From contig JAUYVH010000008.1 of NCBI GenBank assembly GCA_030715135.1, positions 62,001 to 126,000 of the forward strand: 64,000 nt of DNA, written 5' to 3'. Under the pieces are notes generated by a model. It saw only the letters and a program-made list of their open reading frames with translations, made no database searches and had not been told where the DNA came from. Positions 41,936 to 52,368 of the stretch are shown here, one piece after another (positions within the stretch are counted from its first letter, which is position 1; every line of letters begins with the position of its first letter). Source of the stretch: Keguizhuia sedimenti. GTDB taxonomy: Bacteria > Pseudomonadota > Gammaproteobacteria > Burkholderiales > Burkholderiaceae_D. The position numbers and the translations under genes were made by a program.

Positions 41936-44839
41936 ATGGAATTAGCCAAGTCTTTCGAGCCCGCCGACATTGAAAAAATCTGGCGTGCCGAGTGGGAAAA
42001 ACGCGGTTACTTCACCGCGACTACCGATGCCGACAAACCCGCGTTCAGCATCCAGTTGCCGCCACCCAACGTAACCGGCACCCTGCATATGGGACACGCG
42101 TTCAACCAGACCATCATGGACGGCCTGACGCGCTACTACCGTATGCGCGGCTACAACACGGCCTGGATTCCCGGCACCGACCACGCCGGTATCGCCACGC
42201 AAATCGTCGTGGAGCGCCAGCTCGATGCGCAAAAGATTTCGCGCCACGACCTGGGCCGCGAGAAATTCCTGGAAAAGGTATGGGAATGGAAAGAACATTC
42301 CGGCTCCACCATTACCGGCCAGATGCGCCGCATGGGTGCCTCGACCGACTGGAGCCGCGAATACTTCACCATGGACCCGAAAATGTCCAAGGCGGTGGTC
42401 GAAGTCTTCGTGCGCCTGCATGAGCAAGGCCTGATCTACCGCGGCAAGCGCCTGGTCAACTGGGATCCGGTGCTGGGCACCGCCGTTTCCGACCTGGAAG
42501 TACTCTCCGAGGAAGAAGACGGCTCGATGTGGCATATCCGCTATCCGCTGGCAGACGGCTCGAAGTATCAATTCGCCACCGCTTTCGACGAGGCAGGCAA
42601 TGCTACCGCGTGGGAAGAGCGCGATTACATCGTGGTTGCAACCACCCGTCCGGAGACCATGCTGGGCGACGTGGCGGTAGCGGTCGATCCGACCGATGAG
42701 CGTTATCAGGCTCTGGTCGGCAAGATGCTGAAGCTGCCGCTGACCGGGCGTGAAATCCCTTTGATCACGGACGAATATGTGGACAAGGCATTCGGCACCG
42801 GCTGCGTGAAAATCACGCCGGCACACGACTTCAACGACTATGCGGTCGGCCAGCGCCATGACCTGGCGCAGATCAGCATCCTGACGCTGGATGCCAAGAT
42901 CAATGAAAACGGGCCTGCCCAATACCAGGGCATGGACCGCTATGTCGCCAGGAAGCAGATCGTCGCCGACCTGGAAGCGCAAGGCCTGCTGGAACTGGTC
43001 AAGCCGCACAAGCTGATGGTGCCGCGCGGCGACCGCACCGGTGTCGTGATCGAGCCGATGCTGACCGACCAGTGGTTTGTCGCCATGAGCAAGCCGGCAC
43101 CCGAAGGCACTTACTTCCCAGGCAAGTCGATTGCAGAAGTCGCCCTGGAAAAAGTGGCGAACGGCGAAGTCCGCTTCATCCCAGAGAACTGGACCACAAC
43201 CTACAACCAGTGGCTCAACAATATTCAGGACTGGTGCATCTCCCGCCAGCTCTGGTGGGGCCATCAGATCCCGGCCTGGTATGACGAGCATGGCAATATC
43301 TACGTTGCCCGCAATGAAGATGACGCCAGGGCACAGGCTGCCGCAAAAGGCATTAGCGGCATGCTGACGCGCGACAACGATGTGCTCGACACCTGGTTCT
43401 CGTCTGCGCTCGTACCCTTCTCCACTTTAGGCTGGCCGGAAGAAACACCGGAATACAAGACCTTCCTGCCGTCCTCCGTGCTCGTGACCGGCTTCGACAT
43501 CATCTTCTTCTGGGTCGCGCGCATGGTGATGATGACCACGCACTTCACCGGCAAGGTGCCGTTCAGGGATGTCTATGTGCACGGCCTGGTGCGCGATGCC
43601 AGTGGCCAGAAGATGTCCAAATCCAAGGGCAACACGCTGGACCCGATCGACCTGATCGACGGCATCGATGTCGACACCCTGGTCAGCAAGCGCACGACCG
43701 GCCTGATGAACCCAAAAGATGCGCAGAAAATCGAAAAGGCTACGCGCAAGGAATTCCCTGCCGGCATCGCCGCTTATGGCACCGATGCCTTGCGCTTCAC
43801 CATGGCCAGCTATGCATCCCTGGGCCGCAACATCAATTTCGATCTCGGCCGCTGCGAAGGCTACCGCAATTTCTGCAACAAGCTGTGGAATGCGACGCGC
43901 TTCGTCTTGATGAATACCGAAGGCAAGGATTGCGGCTTCGGCAAGGAAGGACCGTGCGCACCCGGGGATTGCGCACCGGACGGCTACACCGATTTCTCGC
44001 AGGCCGACCGCTGGATCGTGTCGCTTTTGCAGCGCACGGAAAGTGAAGTCGAAAAAGGTTTTGCCGACTACCGCTTCGACAACATCTCCTCAGCGATCTA
44101 CAAGTTCGTCTGGGATGAGTATTGCGACTGGTATCTGGAAGTCGCCAAGGTGCAGATCCAGAACGGCACCGAAGCACAGCAGCGCGCCACGCGCAGGACC
44201 TTGTTGCGCGTACTGGAAACGGTGTTGCGCCTGGCGCATCCGATCATTCCCTTCATCACCGAAGCTCTGTGGCAAACCGTCGCGCCGCTGTCCGGTCGCA
44301 AGCTCGATCCGGCCGGCGACTCGATCATGCGCCAGGCTTATCCTGTATCGCAGCCGCAAAAAATCGACGAGCAGTCCGAACAATGGATGGCGCAATTGAA
44401 GTCCATGACCGACGCTTGCCGTAACCTGCGCGGCGAAATGCAATTGTCTCCGGCACAGCGCGTGCCGCTGATCATGGAAGCTGCCGATGCGAACGACAAG
44501 GCGCGACAGCAATCGTTCGCGCCCTATCTGCAGGCATTGGCAAAGCTGTCCGAAGTGCAGATCGTCGAGACCTTGCCCGAGTCACCCGCGCCCGTAGCAA
44601 TCGCGGGCGACGCCAAGCTGATGCTGAAAGTCGAAATCGATGTGGCGGCGGAACGCGAACGCTTGGGCAAGGAAATCAGCCGACTGGAAAACGAGATCGT
44701 TAAAGCCAATGCCAAACTCGGCAATGAAAGTTTTGTCGCGCGTGCGCCGGCGCAGGTGGTGGCGCAGGAAAAAGAGCGGCTGGCTAATTTTTCGACCACA
44801 CTGGACAAGTTGCGCGAGCAATTTGCCAAGTTGCGGTAA
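41936..44839 (+). CDS. valS: Valyl-tRNA synthetase
   Basis: A class Ia synthetase that charges tRNA-Val and edits Thr. The 967-aa protein has HIGH as HMGH (51–54), the CP1 editing domain (about 200–340), KMSKS at 559–563, an anticodon-binding helical domain and the C-terminal valyl coiled coil (about 895–965, [19 protein letters not shown]). Length is near E. coli ValS (951). A TATAAT lies at 41902–41907, about 29 bases before the ATG. It is divergent from the thi operon. Confidence 0.98.
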   Translation: MELAKSFEPADIEKIWRAEWEKRGYFTATTDADKPAFSIQLPPPNVTGTLHMGHAFNQTIMDGLTRYYRMRGYNTAWIPGTDHAGIATQIVVERQLDAQKISRHDLGREKFLEKVWEWKEHSGSTITGQMRRMGASTDWSREYFTMDPKMSKAVVEVFVRLHEQGLIYRGKRLVNWDPVLGTAVSDLEVLSEEEDGSMWHIRYPLADGSKYQFATAFDEAGNATAWEERDYIVVATTRPETMLGDVAVAVDPTDERYQALVGKMLKLPLTGREIPLITDEYVDKAFGTGCVKITPAHDFNDYAVGQRHDLAQISILTLDAKINENGPAQYQGMDRYVARKQIVADLEAQGLLELVKPHKLMVPRGDRTGVVIEPMLTDQWFVAMSKPAPEGTYFPGKSIAEVALEKVANGEVRFIPENWTTTYNQWLNNIQDWCISRQLWWGHQIPAWYDEHGNIYVARNEDDARAQAAAKGISGMLTRDNDVLDTWFSSALVPFSTLGWPEETPEYKTFLPSSVLVTGFDIIFFWVARMVMMTTHFTGKVPFRDVYVHGLVRDASGQKMSKSKGNTLDPIDLIDGIDVDTLVSKRTTGLMNPKDAQKIEKATRKEFPAGIAAYGTDALRFTMASYASLGRNINFDLGRCEGYRNFCNKLWNATRFVLMNTEGKDCGFGKEGPCAPGDCAPDGYTDFSQADRWIVSLLQRTESEVEKGFADYRFDNISSAIYKFVWDEYCDWYLEVAKVQIQNGTEAQQRATRRTLLRVLETVLRLAHPIIPFITEALWQTVAPLSGRKLDPAGDSIMRQAYPVSQPQKIDEQSEQWMAQLKSMTDACRNLRGEMQLSPAQRVPLIMEAADANDKARQQSFAPYLQALAKLSEVQIVETLPESPAPVAIAGDAKLMLKVEIDVAAERERLGKEISRLENEIVKANAKLGNESFVARAPAQVVAQEKERLANFSTTLDKLREQFAKLR

Positions 44840-44847
44840 TGGTGTGA

Positions 44848-44895
44848 CTCTGCCGGATTGGCCCTATACAAAGGATAGAGTCAGGCCCGGCAGAG
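44848..44895. terminator. Nested hairpin at the valS / hydratase convergence
   Basis: CTCTGCCGG (44848–44856) pairs with CCGGCAGAG (44887–44895). Inside it, GGCC/GGCC and CTAT/ATAG can also pair, giving a long imperfect stem. It begins 9 bases after the valS stop and spans the hydratase stop at 44864. No T-run follows, so termination is a guess. Confidence 0.4.
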
Positions 44896-45709
44896 AAATC
44901 CCGGAAAATGCAGTGGTCCAGGTCTGGCCTGGCCTGACTGGAAAGGCAGCTGTCCAGGCACCGGTTGCAATAATTTCGCCGGCCTGGAGCGGTTTGGATT
45001 GCGCTTGTTTTTGCAGCAACTGATGCAGTTTCCACAATGCATGCACCGGGCTGCCTAGGACGTCGCTCCCAAGCCCGGCGCCGCACAAGGTAAATTCCTC
45101 GGCTTCACTGCAGGACACCGACACGGTCGATTGCGCCAGCACGCTTGCCAGATTACTGCGTGAAGCGGCGGACAACACCTTTGCTTCTCCGACAATCAAG
45201 GTACCGTGCAAACCAAACGCCGCAATCGCATCGGCCGCCTGCGTATTCCACTCTGGAAACAGGCAATCGACAATTTCGATCCCATGTGCCATCCATTCAA
45301 TACATTCGGCAATGTCCTCAACCGAAGCGTCGGGGCGCGGTGACGCAGCAAGCCTGAATACGATATTGGGCTCCAGGCGCGGACTTATTGCGCCTGCCAG
45401 GCTTTGCAAGCCTCGATTTTCTTCGGTATGGCGCACCGTATCATCGTAGATGTAAGCCCAATAAGGTGCTTCCGGAACAGTCTGTTCAGCGATCGATTTT
45501 GGCCACAGATGACGGTCGGAAAAACCGATCTTCCGGCCAACAGCAGTTTCTCCCTGTGCAGTACGGATCTGCATAATGCAGTGCGCAATTTCATAGGCGT
45601 CCGCCAGGTTCATCGGATTTTCTGCCGACAAAAGTGGAATCTGCTGCCCGTTCAAGCGAGCCGCAAGAAGCTGGTGGGCATAGCGGTTGGCTTGCGAGGA
45701 AAGAAGCAT
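44864..45709 (-). CDS. 2-oxopent-4-enoate hydratase / fumarylacetoacetase-fold protein
   Basis: A protein of the MhpD/FAH-fold hydratase-decarboxylase superfamily, which hydrates 2-hydroxypenta-2,4-dienoate-type products of aromatic meta-cleavage. ATG 45709 (MLLSSQANRYAHQLL) gives 281 aa. The conserved GRKIGFSDRHLWP segment, LEPNIVFRLA and GEIIATGAWTAAFPV (near the C-terminus) support the family. No other meta-cleavage gene is nearby, so the substrate is unknown; it follows yaiI at a 183-base gap. I cannot confirm every metal-ligand glutamate. Confidence 0.75.
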   Translation of the reverse strand: MLLSSQANRYAHQLLAARLNGQQIPLLSAENPMNLADAYEIAHCIMQIRTAQGETAVGRKIGFSDRHLWPKSIAEQTVPEAPYWAYIYDDTVRHTEENRGLQSLAGAISPRLEPNIVFRLAASPRPDASVEDIAECIEWMAHGIEIVDCLFPEWNTQAADAIAAFGLHGTLIVGEAKVLSAASRSNLASVLAQSTVSVSCSEAEEFTLCGAGLGSDVLGSPVHALWKLHQLLQKQAQSKPLQAGEIIATGAWTAAFPVRPGQTWTTAFSGISLPGLTLSFV

Positions 45710-45892
45710 GTTTTTTTCTGTCACGAAATGAAACAAAGCGGAACGAAGCAGTGAAGCGGAAAAATATTGTCTTCGACATTGCATCTTTACACAAGCGCGC
45801 AAACAGTCGATTGCGCGCCGACAAAGTGCTTTATGAAGTTAATTCATGCGCTTAAGTGACCGTGATGCAAAGATAGCCTGGCAGGAAACATT

Positions 45893-46348
45893 TCATGCAT
45901 CCGGAAAGTGCCGCCTTAGATGGCGATCGAGCTGATTGGCAAATGCTTGCCGGTCCGCTGCACTGAATGCGTTAGGACCGCCGGTATCGACACCGCTGGA
46001 ACGCAGCGTATCCATGAAGTGGCGCATGGTAAGGTGCTGCGCGATATTGTCCTGCGTATAAAACTCTCCGCGCGGATTCAATGCATGCGCCCCTTTTTTC
46101 AGCACATCCGCTGCCAACGGAATGTCGGCGGTAATCACCAAGTCGCCGGCAGCAACCAGACGCACGATTTCCTGATCAGCAACATCGAAACCACCTGGCA
46201 CCTGTCGTGCCTGGATAAAGCGCGAAGGCGGGACCCGCAACAGCTTGTTCGCAACCAGGGTGACATTGATCTTCAGGCGGTCCGCAGCGCGAAACAGCAC
46301 TTCCTTGATGACATTCGGGCATGCGTCGGCATCAACCCAGATTTGCAT
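45893..46348 (-). CDS. YaiI/YqxD family protein (DUF188)
   Basis: A 151-aa protein of the UPF0178 (DUF188, YaiI/YqxD) family, which has a PIN-like fold; no proven activity. The signature [15 protein letters not shown] at the N-terminus carries acidic residues typical of a metal site, and [19 protein letters not shown] and DTLRSSGV follow. It is probably cytoplasmic. It lies 68 bases after ruvB on the same strand. Confidence 0.88.
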   Translation of the reverse strand: MQIWVDADACPNVIKEVLFRAADRLKINVTLVANKLLRVPPSRFIQARQVPGGFDVADQEIVRLVAAGDLVITADIPLAADVLKKGAHALNPRGEFYTQDNIAQHLTMRHFMDTLRSSGVDTGGPNAFSAADRQAFANQLDRHLRRHFPDA

Positions 46349-46416
46349 GACTTGTCCCCAGTTAATGCCTGACGTGACGCATGGTTTTGCGCCTTATGGC
46401 CTGCTTGCCAGCGTGA

Positions 46417-47481
46417 TCATGCGGAAGGTGCATCCCAAAGCTCACCATTCGGGCCGCTGCGTGGTGCAGTAATACCGAAATGCGTGTAAGCCGCCGGCGT
46501 TGCAATGCGGCCGCGTGGCGTACGCTGCAGGAAGCCCTGCTGGATCAGGTATGGCTCCAAAACGTCTTCAATGGTATCTCGCTCTTCGCCGATTGCCGCC
46601 GCCAGATTGTCCAGTCCCACCGGACCGCCATTGAACTTGAACAGCACCGCTTCCAGCAACTTCCTGTCCATCAAGTCAAATCCTACCGGATCGACGTCGA
46701 GCATGACCAGGGCCGCATCCGCCGTCGTCTTATTGATTTCACCGTTGCCTTTGACCTCCGCATAATCGCGTACCCGGCGCAGCAGGCGATTGGCAATGCG
46801 CGGCGTGCCGCGGCTGCGCTTGGCGATTTCCAAAGCGCCTTCTTCGCTGATCGGCGCATTCAATAGCGACGCGCTGCGCGTGACGATGCGCGCCAATTCC
46901 TTCGGCGTATAGAATTCCAGGCGCCCGACGATGCCGAAACGGTCACGCAAGGGATTGGTCAGCATGCCGGCGCGCGTAGTCGCCCCTACCAAGGTGAAAG
47001 GCTGCAGATCCAGCCGCACCGAACGCGCAGCCGGCCCTTCACCGATCATGATGTCGATCTGATAGTCTTCCAGCGCCGGATAAAGAATTTCTTCTACGAC
47101 CGGTGACAGGCGATGGATTTCATCGATGAACAGCACATCGTTGGCTTCCAGGTTGGTCAGGAGAGCTGCCAGATCGCCTGCCCGCTCCAGAACGGGACCG
47201 GAAGTCTGGCGCAGGTTCACGCCCATTTCACGGGCAATAATATGTGCCAGTGTGGTCTTGCCCAAGCCCGGAGGCCCGAACAGCAAGGTGTGGTCCAACG
47301 CCTCGTTGCGCTTGCGCGCCGCAGTGATGAAAATTTCCAGCTGGTCGCGGATTTTTTCCTGCCCGACATATTCGTCAAGTTGCTTGGGGCGCAGCGCACG
47401 TTCGATCGCCTCTTCATTGGGCGACGCTGGCGTAGCGGCAATAATACGCTGCTCCGAAAAATTGTCAGTTTGTATGCTCAT
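46417..47481 (-). CDS. ruvB: Holliday junction branch-migration ATPase RuvB
   Basis: A AAA+ motor that drives branch migration with RuvA. The 354-aa protein has Walker A GPPGLGKT (69–76), Walker [10 protein letters not shown], the sensor-1 GATTRAG region and a C-terminal winged helix with the RTPRGR motif that contacts DNA. It lies 37 bases after ruvA. The order ruvC–ruvA–ruvB is conserved, but here interrupted by a gene on the other strand. Confidence 0.98.
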   Translation of the reverse strand: MSIQTDNFSEQRIIAATPASPNEEAIERALRPKQLDEYVGQEKIRDQLEIFITAARKRNEALDHTLLFGPPGLGKTTLAHIIAREMGVNLRQTSGPVLERAGDLAALLTNLEANDVLFIDEIHRLSPVVEEILYPALEDYQIDIMIGEGPAARSVRLDLQPFTLVGATTRAGMLTNPLRDRFGIVGRLEFYTPKELARIVTRSASLLNAPISEEGALEIAKRSRGTPRIANRLLRRVRDYAEVKGNGEINKTTADAALVMLDVDPVGFDLMDRKLLEAVLFKFNGGPVGLDNLAAAIGEERDTIEDVLEPYLIQQGFLQRTPRGRIATPAAYTHFGITAPRSGPNGELWDAPSA

Positions 47482-47518
47482 ATTCGCTTTCCCATTACAA
47501 GCGCGGCGTCAAAGGTGA

Positions 47519-48097
47519 CTAAGACTTGGACAAAGCCTTCAAAGCCAGCTTGATGCCTTCCGATACGCCTGTGCCGGAAGGCACCTGTTTCAATGCAAGC
47601 ACGGCTTCTTTGTCGGAGTAACCCAGCGCCAGCAATGCATTGAGGATATCCGAGCTTGCATCGCCGGCCGCAGCCGCTCCCATCGCCCCCAAGTCGGCTC
47701 CCAGCTTGCCCTTCAGTTCCAGCAACAGGCGCTCGGCGGTTTTCTTGCCGATGCCCGGAACCTTGGTCAGTCGCCCTGCTTCCTGCACAGTGACCGCGTG
47801 AATCAAATCCGCCACGGACATGCCCGATAGAATCGACAATGCGGTACGCGGACCGACGCCGGAAATCTTGATCAACTGCTTGAACACGTCCCGCTCTTCC
47901 GCTGTACCGAATCCGTACAGCAAATGTGCGTCTTCGCGGACGATCAGATGTGTTAACAGCACTACTTTCTCGCCCAGTCCCGGCAAGTTATAAAAAGTGC
48001 TCATCGGCACATTGGCCTCATAACCAATACCACCGCAGTCGATTAACAGCTGAGGTGGATTTTTCTCAAGCAGAATCCCTGAAAGTCGGCCTATCAT
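47519..48097 (-). CDS. ruvA: Holliday junction-binding protein RuvA
   Basis: A tetrameric junction-binding protein that loads RuvB. Its 192 aa show the N-terminal OB fold ([12 protein letters not shown]), two helix-hairpin-helix motifs ([11 protein letters not shown] and [14 protein letters not shown]) and the C-terminal domain III that binds RuvB ([16 protein letters not shown]). It diverges from the HELAH membrane protein gene across 46 bases. Confidence 0.97.
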   Translation of the reverse strand: MIGRLSGILLEKNPPQLLIDCGGIGYEANVPMSTFYNLPGLGEKVVLLTHLIVREDAHLLYGFGTAEERDVFKQLIKISGVGPRTALSILSGMSVADLIHAVTVQEAGRLTKVPGIGKKTAERLLLELKGKLGADLGAMGAAAAGDASSDILNALLALGYSDKEAVLALKQVPSGTGVSEGIKLALKALSKS

Positions 48098-48143
48098 CGT
48101 GATATAAATGTGGTTGAACTGCTCGCATCATACAGGATCGCAA

Positions 48144-48623
48144 ATGCGCACTTTCTTCAAAAAAATTCTGCTCGGCGTCGTGCGCAATACATTCCTGCGG
48201 CGCTTGGTGCGCTATATCGGCATAACGATCGGAATGATCTGGGCTTTTCCGCTGACCCTGTTCGGCTTGCTCGTTGCGCTGCCTACATGGTTTCGACATG
48301 GAAAGCTGCATTTGATTCAAGCACCGACGCCGGCCTTGCTGGCGAGCGGTCCATTAGCGGATTACCTGCTGCAACGCCATCCTTTTGGTCCAATGTGCGC
48401 AATGGCTATCGGCCATGTTGTAATCGCCGAAAAACGCAGCTTGACGCCGCAGATCCTGACCCATGAGCTTGCGCATGTGCGCCAGGCAGCTCAATGGGGA
48501 ATTATTTTTCCGTTTGCCTATCTTGCTGCCAGCGCTTGGGCGGCCTTACGCGGCCAGGATGCCTATTGGCATAATGTTTTTGAAATCGCCGCACGCAAGG
48601 CTGAAAACCGCAGTCAGGCCTGA
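48144..48623 (+). CDS. Small membrane protein with HELAH zincin-like motif, unknown function
   Basis: A 159-aa protein I do not recognise. It has a basic N-terminus, a hydrophobic segment at about 25–48, a polar middle, then HELAHVRQ (H107, E108, H111) of the HExxH zinc-protease type, a second hydrophobic stretch (about 118–137) and NVFEIAARKAE, where E147 could be a third zinc ligand. ATG 48144 has an AGGA Shine-Dalgarno seven bases upstream. It lies on the strand opposite ruvC and ruvA, between them. Peptidase activity is inference; the motif spacing resembles gluzincin-like small families. Confidence 0.7.
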   Translation: MRTFFKKILLGVVRNTFLRRLVRYIGITIGMIWAFPLTLFGLLVALPTWFRHGKLHLIQAPTPALLASGPLADYLLQRHPFGPMCAMAIGHVVIAEKRSLTPQILTHELAHVRQAAQWGIIFPFAYLAASAWAALRGQDAYWHNVFEIAARKAENRSQA

Positions 48624-48638
48624 ACCAGGAAATCTGAC

Positions 48639-49181
48639 TTAACCGATCAGCCGTCCGCCGCGCAACCGCAAACCCTTCTTCGTCAAACCGGGCGCCAGCA
48701 ATTTCAAAGCTGACAAGACCTCGCCGCTGTGCGCATGGCAAATTGCCACTGCGAGCGCATCGGCCGCATCCGGACTGGGTGTGCCCGGCAGAAGCAGCAG
48801 GCGCTGCACCATGTCCTGGACTTGCTGCTTTTGAGCCTTGCCTTGCCCGACTACCGCCTGCTTGATCTGTAATGCCGTGTATTCAGCTACCGCGAGATCT
48901 GCACCGACCAATGCGCAAATCGCTGCGCCGCGTGCCTGCCCCAGCAAAAGAGTCGACTGCGGATTGACGTTGACAAAAACTTTCTCGATCACTGCGCAAT
49001 CGGGGCGGTAGGTCGCCACGACTTCCGACACCCCTTGCAGGATAGTTTTCAAGCGCTGCGGCAAGTCGGCATCGGGCGTTTTGATCGTGCCGGATGCTAC
49101 ATAAGACAACTTGTTGCCTTGCTTGTGGATAATGCCGAATCCGGTAATGCGCAGGCCGGGGTCAATGCCGAGAATTTTCAT
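48639..49181 (-). CDS. ruvC: Holliday junction resolvase RuvC
   Basis: A RNase H-fold endonuclease that cuts the Holliday junction symmetrically. The catalytic acidic residues are in [12 protein letters not shown] (D7), VIEKVFV (E66) and [13 protein letters not shown] (Asp pair near 137–140). It is 180 aa (E. coli 173). It is convergent with the HELAH gene (15 bases apart) and follows purH by 46 bases. Confidence 0.97.
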   Translation of the reverse strand: MKILGIDPGLRITGFGIIHKQGNKLSYVASGTIKTPDADLPQRLKTILQGVSEVVATYRPDCAVIEKVFVNVNPQSTLLLGQARGAAICALVGADLAVAEYTALQIKQAVVGQGKAQKQQVQDMVQRLLLLPGTPSPDAADALAVAICHAHSGEVLSALKLLAPGLTKKGLRLRGGRLIG

Positions 49182-49227
49182 GAATACAAGCCTGCGCTAA
49201 TTCTATATGCGGGTCAATATCTGAGAA

Positions 49228-50787
49228 TCAATGGCGGAAATGACGTGTGCCGGTCAACAACATAACGATCCCATGCTCGTCGGCAGCATCGATGACTTCC
49301 TGGTCCCGCATCGAACCGCCAGGCTGAATCACTGCCGTGGCGCCCGCTGCAACGACAACATCCAATCCATCACGGAAAGGGAAGAAGGCATCGGAAGCCA
49401 CCGCCGATCCAGCCATCGACAATCCGGCATTTTGCGCCTTGATAGAGGCAATGCGTGCCGAATCCACCCTGCTCATCTGGCCGGCGCCTACACCGAGCGT
49501 CATGCCGTTTCCACAGAATACAATCGCATTGGATTTGACGAACTTCGCCACCCGCCATGCAAACATCAGGTCCTGCATTTGTGCAGGCGTCGGCTGCTTC
49601 TTACTGACCACTTTCAATTCGGAAGGCGACACGTTTTTTGCGTCTGGCGCCTGCACCAATAGGCCGCCGCCGACACGCTTCAGATCATAGGCATTGATTC
49701 CCTTGCCTAGCGGAATTTCCAGCAAACGCACATTCTGTTTTGATGTGAAGATTTGCCGAGCCTCCGGAGTGAATGCCGGAGCAATCAGGACTTCGACAAA
49801 CTGCTTGGCAACCGCTTCCGCAGTCTTGCCGTCAAGTTCCACGTTAAAGGCGATGATGCCGCCGAACGCGGAGGTCGGATCGGTCTGGAAGGCCTTGCCG
49901 TAAGCTTCAAGCGCCGTACCCCCGAGGGCAACGCCGCATGGATTGGCATGCTTGATGATCACGCAGGCAGTCGAATCGAAGCTTTTCACGCATTCCCATG
50001 CTGCATCGGCATCGGCGATATTGTTGTACGACAGTTCCTTGCCCTGCAATTGCCGATAATTGGCAAGCGTGCCGGTGGGCGTTTGCAGATCGCGGTAGAA
50101 GGCGGCGGACTGGTGCGGATTCTCGCCGTAGCGCATTTCCTGCACTTTCTCGAAATGCAGGTTGAGTGTGGCAGGGTAGGCGCTGCGCGTGGCATGCTGC
50201 TTGTCCTCGCCGAGCGACGTGAAATAATTGGTAATTGCGCCGTCGTATTGGGCCGTATGCGCAAATACTTTTTTGGCCAGCGCAAAGCGCGTTTCATAGC
50301 CGACCTCGCCTGACTGCATTTCCTGCAGCACTGCCGCATAGTCCGAGGGATCGCAGATCACCACGACATCCTTGTGGTTCTTGGCGGAGGAACGCAACAT
50401 GGCCGGACCGCCGATATCGATATTTTCAATCGCGTCCTCCAGCGAACATTGGTCTTTTGCCACCGTCTGCTGGAAAGGATACAAATTCACCACGACCATG
50501 TCGATCATCGGAATCTGATGCTGATCCAAGGCCGCCATGTGCTCCGGAAAATCGCGGCGCGCCAGAATCCCGCCGTGTACTTTCGGATGCAGGGTCTTGA
50601 CGCGCCCATCGAGCATTTCCGGGAAACCGGTGTAATCCGCCACTTCGGTCACTTTCAAGCCGTTTTCGGCCAGCAACTTGGCGGTGCCGCCGGTTGAGAG
50701 TATGTTGACACCCATCGCCGCAATCGCGCGCGCGAATTCGAGCACGCCGGTCTTGTCGGAAACAGAAATCAGTGCTTGCTTGATCAT
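49228..50787 (-). CDS. purH: Bifunctional AICAR transformylase / IMP cyclohydrolase
   Basis: Catalyses the last two steps of IMP synthesis. The N-terminal MGS-like cyclohydrolase domain has [17 protein letters not shown] and [13 protein letters not shown]; the C-terminal transformylase has [11 protein letters not shown] and [12 protein letters not shown] 50787 gives 519 aa; the frame is open to 50838 but homology starts at [12 protein letters not shown]. No strong Shine-Dalgarno is present. A 13-bp inverted repeat lies in its leader. It follows dusB-fis, a conserved betaproteobacterial order. Confidence 0.97.
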   Translation of the reverse strand: MIKQALISVSDKTGVLEFARAIAAMGVNILSTGGTAKLLAENGLKVTEVADYTGFPEMLDGRVKTLHPKVHGGILARRDFPEHMAALDQHQIPMIDMVVVNLYPFQQTVAKDQCSLEDAIENIDIGGPAMLRSSAKNHKDVVVICDPSDYAAVLQEMQSGEVGYETRFALAKKVFAHTAQYDGAITNYFTSLGEDKQHATRSAYPATLNLHFEKVQEMRYGENPHQSAAFYRDLQTPTGTLANYRQLQGKELSYNNIADADAAWECVKSFDSTACVIIKHANPCGVALGGTALEAYGKAFQTDPTSAFGGIIAFNVELDGKTAEAVAKQFVEVLIAPAFTPEARQIFTSKQNVRLLEIPLGKGINAYDLKRVGGGLLVQAPDAKNVSPSELKVVSKKQPTPAQMQDLMFAWRVAKFVKSNAIVFCGNGMTLGVGAGQMSRVDSARIASIKAQNAGLSMAGSAVASDAFFPFRDGLDVVVAAGATAVIQPGGSMRDQEVIDAADEHGIVMLLTGTRHFRH

Positions 50788-50808
50788 GATAAAACGCCGG
50801 GAAGTAGT

Positions 50809-50876
50809 AAATAAGCTAAAGACGCTTGCCTCATGCACTTGTTCAGCGACGATGCCTAACGGCCTTTAGCTTATTT
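50809..50876. repeat. 13-bp perfect inverted repeat between fis and purH
   Basis: AAATAAGCTAAAG (50809–50821) and CTTTAGCTTATTT (50864–50876) are exact reverse complements around 42 bases. On the minus strand the loop starts with a smaller GCC-GTTA-GGC hairpin. It begins five bases after the fis stop and ends 21 bases before the purH ATG. No U-run follows, so it looks like a leader structure or mRNA-stability element rather than a simple terminator. Confidence 0.6.
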
Positions 50877-50881
50877 CCTGC

Positions 50882-51115
50882 TTAGATCAGGCCGTGCTGT
50901 TGCAGCTTTTTGCGCAGCGTGTTCCGGTTGATGCCGAGCATCTCAGCAGCATGCGACTGATTGCCTTGTGCACGCTCCATGACCGCTTCGAGAATCGGCT
51001 TTTCCACGGTCAACACCACCATCTCGTAGACATTAGACGGTCGCTGTTCACCCAAGTCGCGAAAATATTTTTCGAGGCTTTTCTTGACGACTTCCTGGAT
51101 GTGTTCTTTGCTCAT
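50882..51115 (-). CDS. fis: Fis-family nucleoid-associated DNA-binding protein
   Basis: A small homodimeric DNA-bending protein. ATG 51115 gives 77 aa. The C-terminal helix-turn-helix is classical Fis: ILEAVMERAQGNQSHAAEM followed by LGINRNTLRKKLQQHGLI. The frame is open to 51193, inside dusB, but that extension is not Fis-like. dusB-fis is a conserved operon in proteobacteria, here extended by purH. Confidence 0.95.
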   Translation of the reverse strand: MSKEHIQEVVKKSLEKYFRDLGEQRPSNVYEMVVLTVEKPILEAVMERAQGNQSHAAEMLGINRNTLRKKLQQHGLI

Positions 51116-51167
51116 TTGCGGTGTTCCGACTTGCTCTTTTGTGGAGTGCCTTCTGGCAGGTTGTTGT

Positions 51168-52184
51168 TCATGCTGCCTGTTTTTCTTCGGCAAGGCCGTA
51201 TTGTAACCGCTCGCCGTAGCTTATTTGCGAATTGAAGAATTCGGCTACCGCCGCAAGTTGCGCTTCGCAGTCTTCCAGACGGTTCATTTTTTGGCGAAAG
51301 GCTTCCCCTTCTGGCAAGTTTTTCACATACCAGCCGATGTGCTTACGTGCGGTACGCACGCCCAGATATTCGCCATAAAAGGCGTAATGCGCGCGCAGAT
51401 GCTCATCCATCAAGCGGCTGACTTCGGATATCAAGGGTGCCGGCAAGAGGTCGCCGGTGCGTAAAAAATGATCGATTTCGCGGAAAATCCATGGCCTGCC
51501 CTGCGCCGCACGACCGACCATGATTGCATCTGCGCCGGTGGCTTTTAATACCAGTTTTGCTTTTGCCGGTGTCGTGATGTCGCCGTTTGCCACGACCGGG
51601 ATGGAGACAGCCGCCTTGACCGCCGCAATCGTTTCATATTCCGCTTCGCCGCTATACCCGTCGGCTCGGGTGCGGCCATGCAGGGTAAGCATGGCGATGC
51701 CGCTGGCTTCGGCGATCCTTGCAATCTGCAGCGCATTTTTATTGGCGCGGTTCCAGCCGGTGCGAAATTTCAGGGTTACCGGCACATCGACCGCGTTGAC
51801 GACCGCCTCAAGTATTTCGGCCACCAGTTTTTCATCCTGCAGCAATGCCGAGCCGCACCAGCTGTTGCACACTTTTTTGACCGGGCAGCCCATGTTGATA
51901 TCGATGATTTGCGCGCCGCGATCGACGTTGAATCTGGCACATTCGGCGAGCATGGCCGGTTCGGCTCCTGCAATCTGTACCGCCTTGGGTTCCATCTCGC
52001 CTTCATGATTGATGCGCCGCGCCGTTTTTTCCGAAGCCCAAAGACGCGGGTCGGAAGCGGCCATTTCAGATACAGCATAGCCGGCGCCGAGTTGCTTGCA
52101 TAGCTGGCGAAAAGGACGATCCGTGACGCCCGCCATGGGCGCCACAAAGACATTATTGGCTAGTTGATAAGGTCCGATTTTCAC
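51168..52184 (-). CDS. dusB: tRNA-dihydrouridine synthase DusB (GTG start)
   Basis: A flavoenzyme that reduces a uridine in the tRNA D-loop. It is a TIM barrel of 338 aa with the FMN-site APMAGVTDRPFR, the catalytic Cys C100 in NMGCP, the LHGRTRADGY motif and VVANGDITTP. Residues after the catalytic motif are VKKVCNSWCGSALL, with two more cysteines than E. coli DusB. The start codon is GTG at 52184 (MKIGPYQL), with GCGGA seven bases upstream. First gene of dusB-fis-purH. Confidence 0.95.
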   Translation of the reverse strand: MKIGPYQLANNVFVAPMAGVTDRPFRQLCKQLGAGYAVSEMAASDPRLWASEKTARRINHEGEMEPKAVQIAGAEPAMLAECARFNVDRGAQIIDINMGCPVKKVCNSWCGSALLQDEKLVAEILEAVVNAVDVPVTLKFRTGWNRANKNALQIARIAEASGIAMLTLHGRTRADGYSGEAEYETIAAVKAAVSIPVVANGDITTPAKAKLVLKATGADAIMVGRAAQGRPWIFREIDHFLRTGDLLPAPLISEVSRLMDEHLRAHYAFYGEYLGVRTARKHIGWYVKNLPEGEAFRQKMNRLEDCEAQLAAVAEFFNSQISYGERLQYGLAEEKQAA

Positions 52185-52368
52185 GACATGATCCGCAAAG
52201 CAAAGCGCTATTTTAGCGCCTGCATGGTCTTCAAGGATGGATAGGTTAAGGACGGTCGTCGAATTGCTGAAGCCTGCAATACGATGCGCCGATCAGCAAA
52301 AAACGCATCCGCACGATCAGCTAATTCGGCTTTGCATACTTTGATGCGGCAGGTCTGACCGTCTTCGA

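Noticed and set aside
41942-43291. 449-codon open frame on the minus strand opposite valS
   Set aside because: ValS is unambiguous on the plus strand with HMGH and KMSKS. The antisense product has no recognisable domain and no Shine-Dalgarno.
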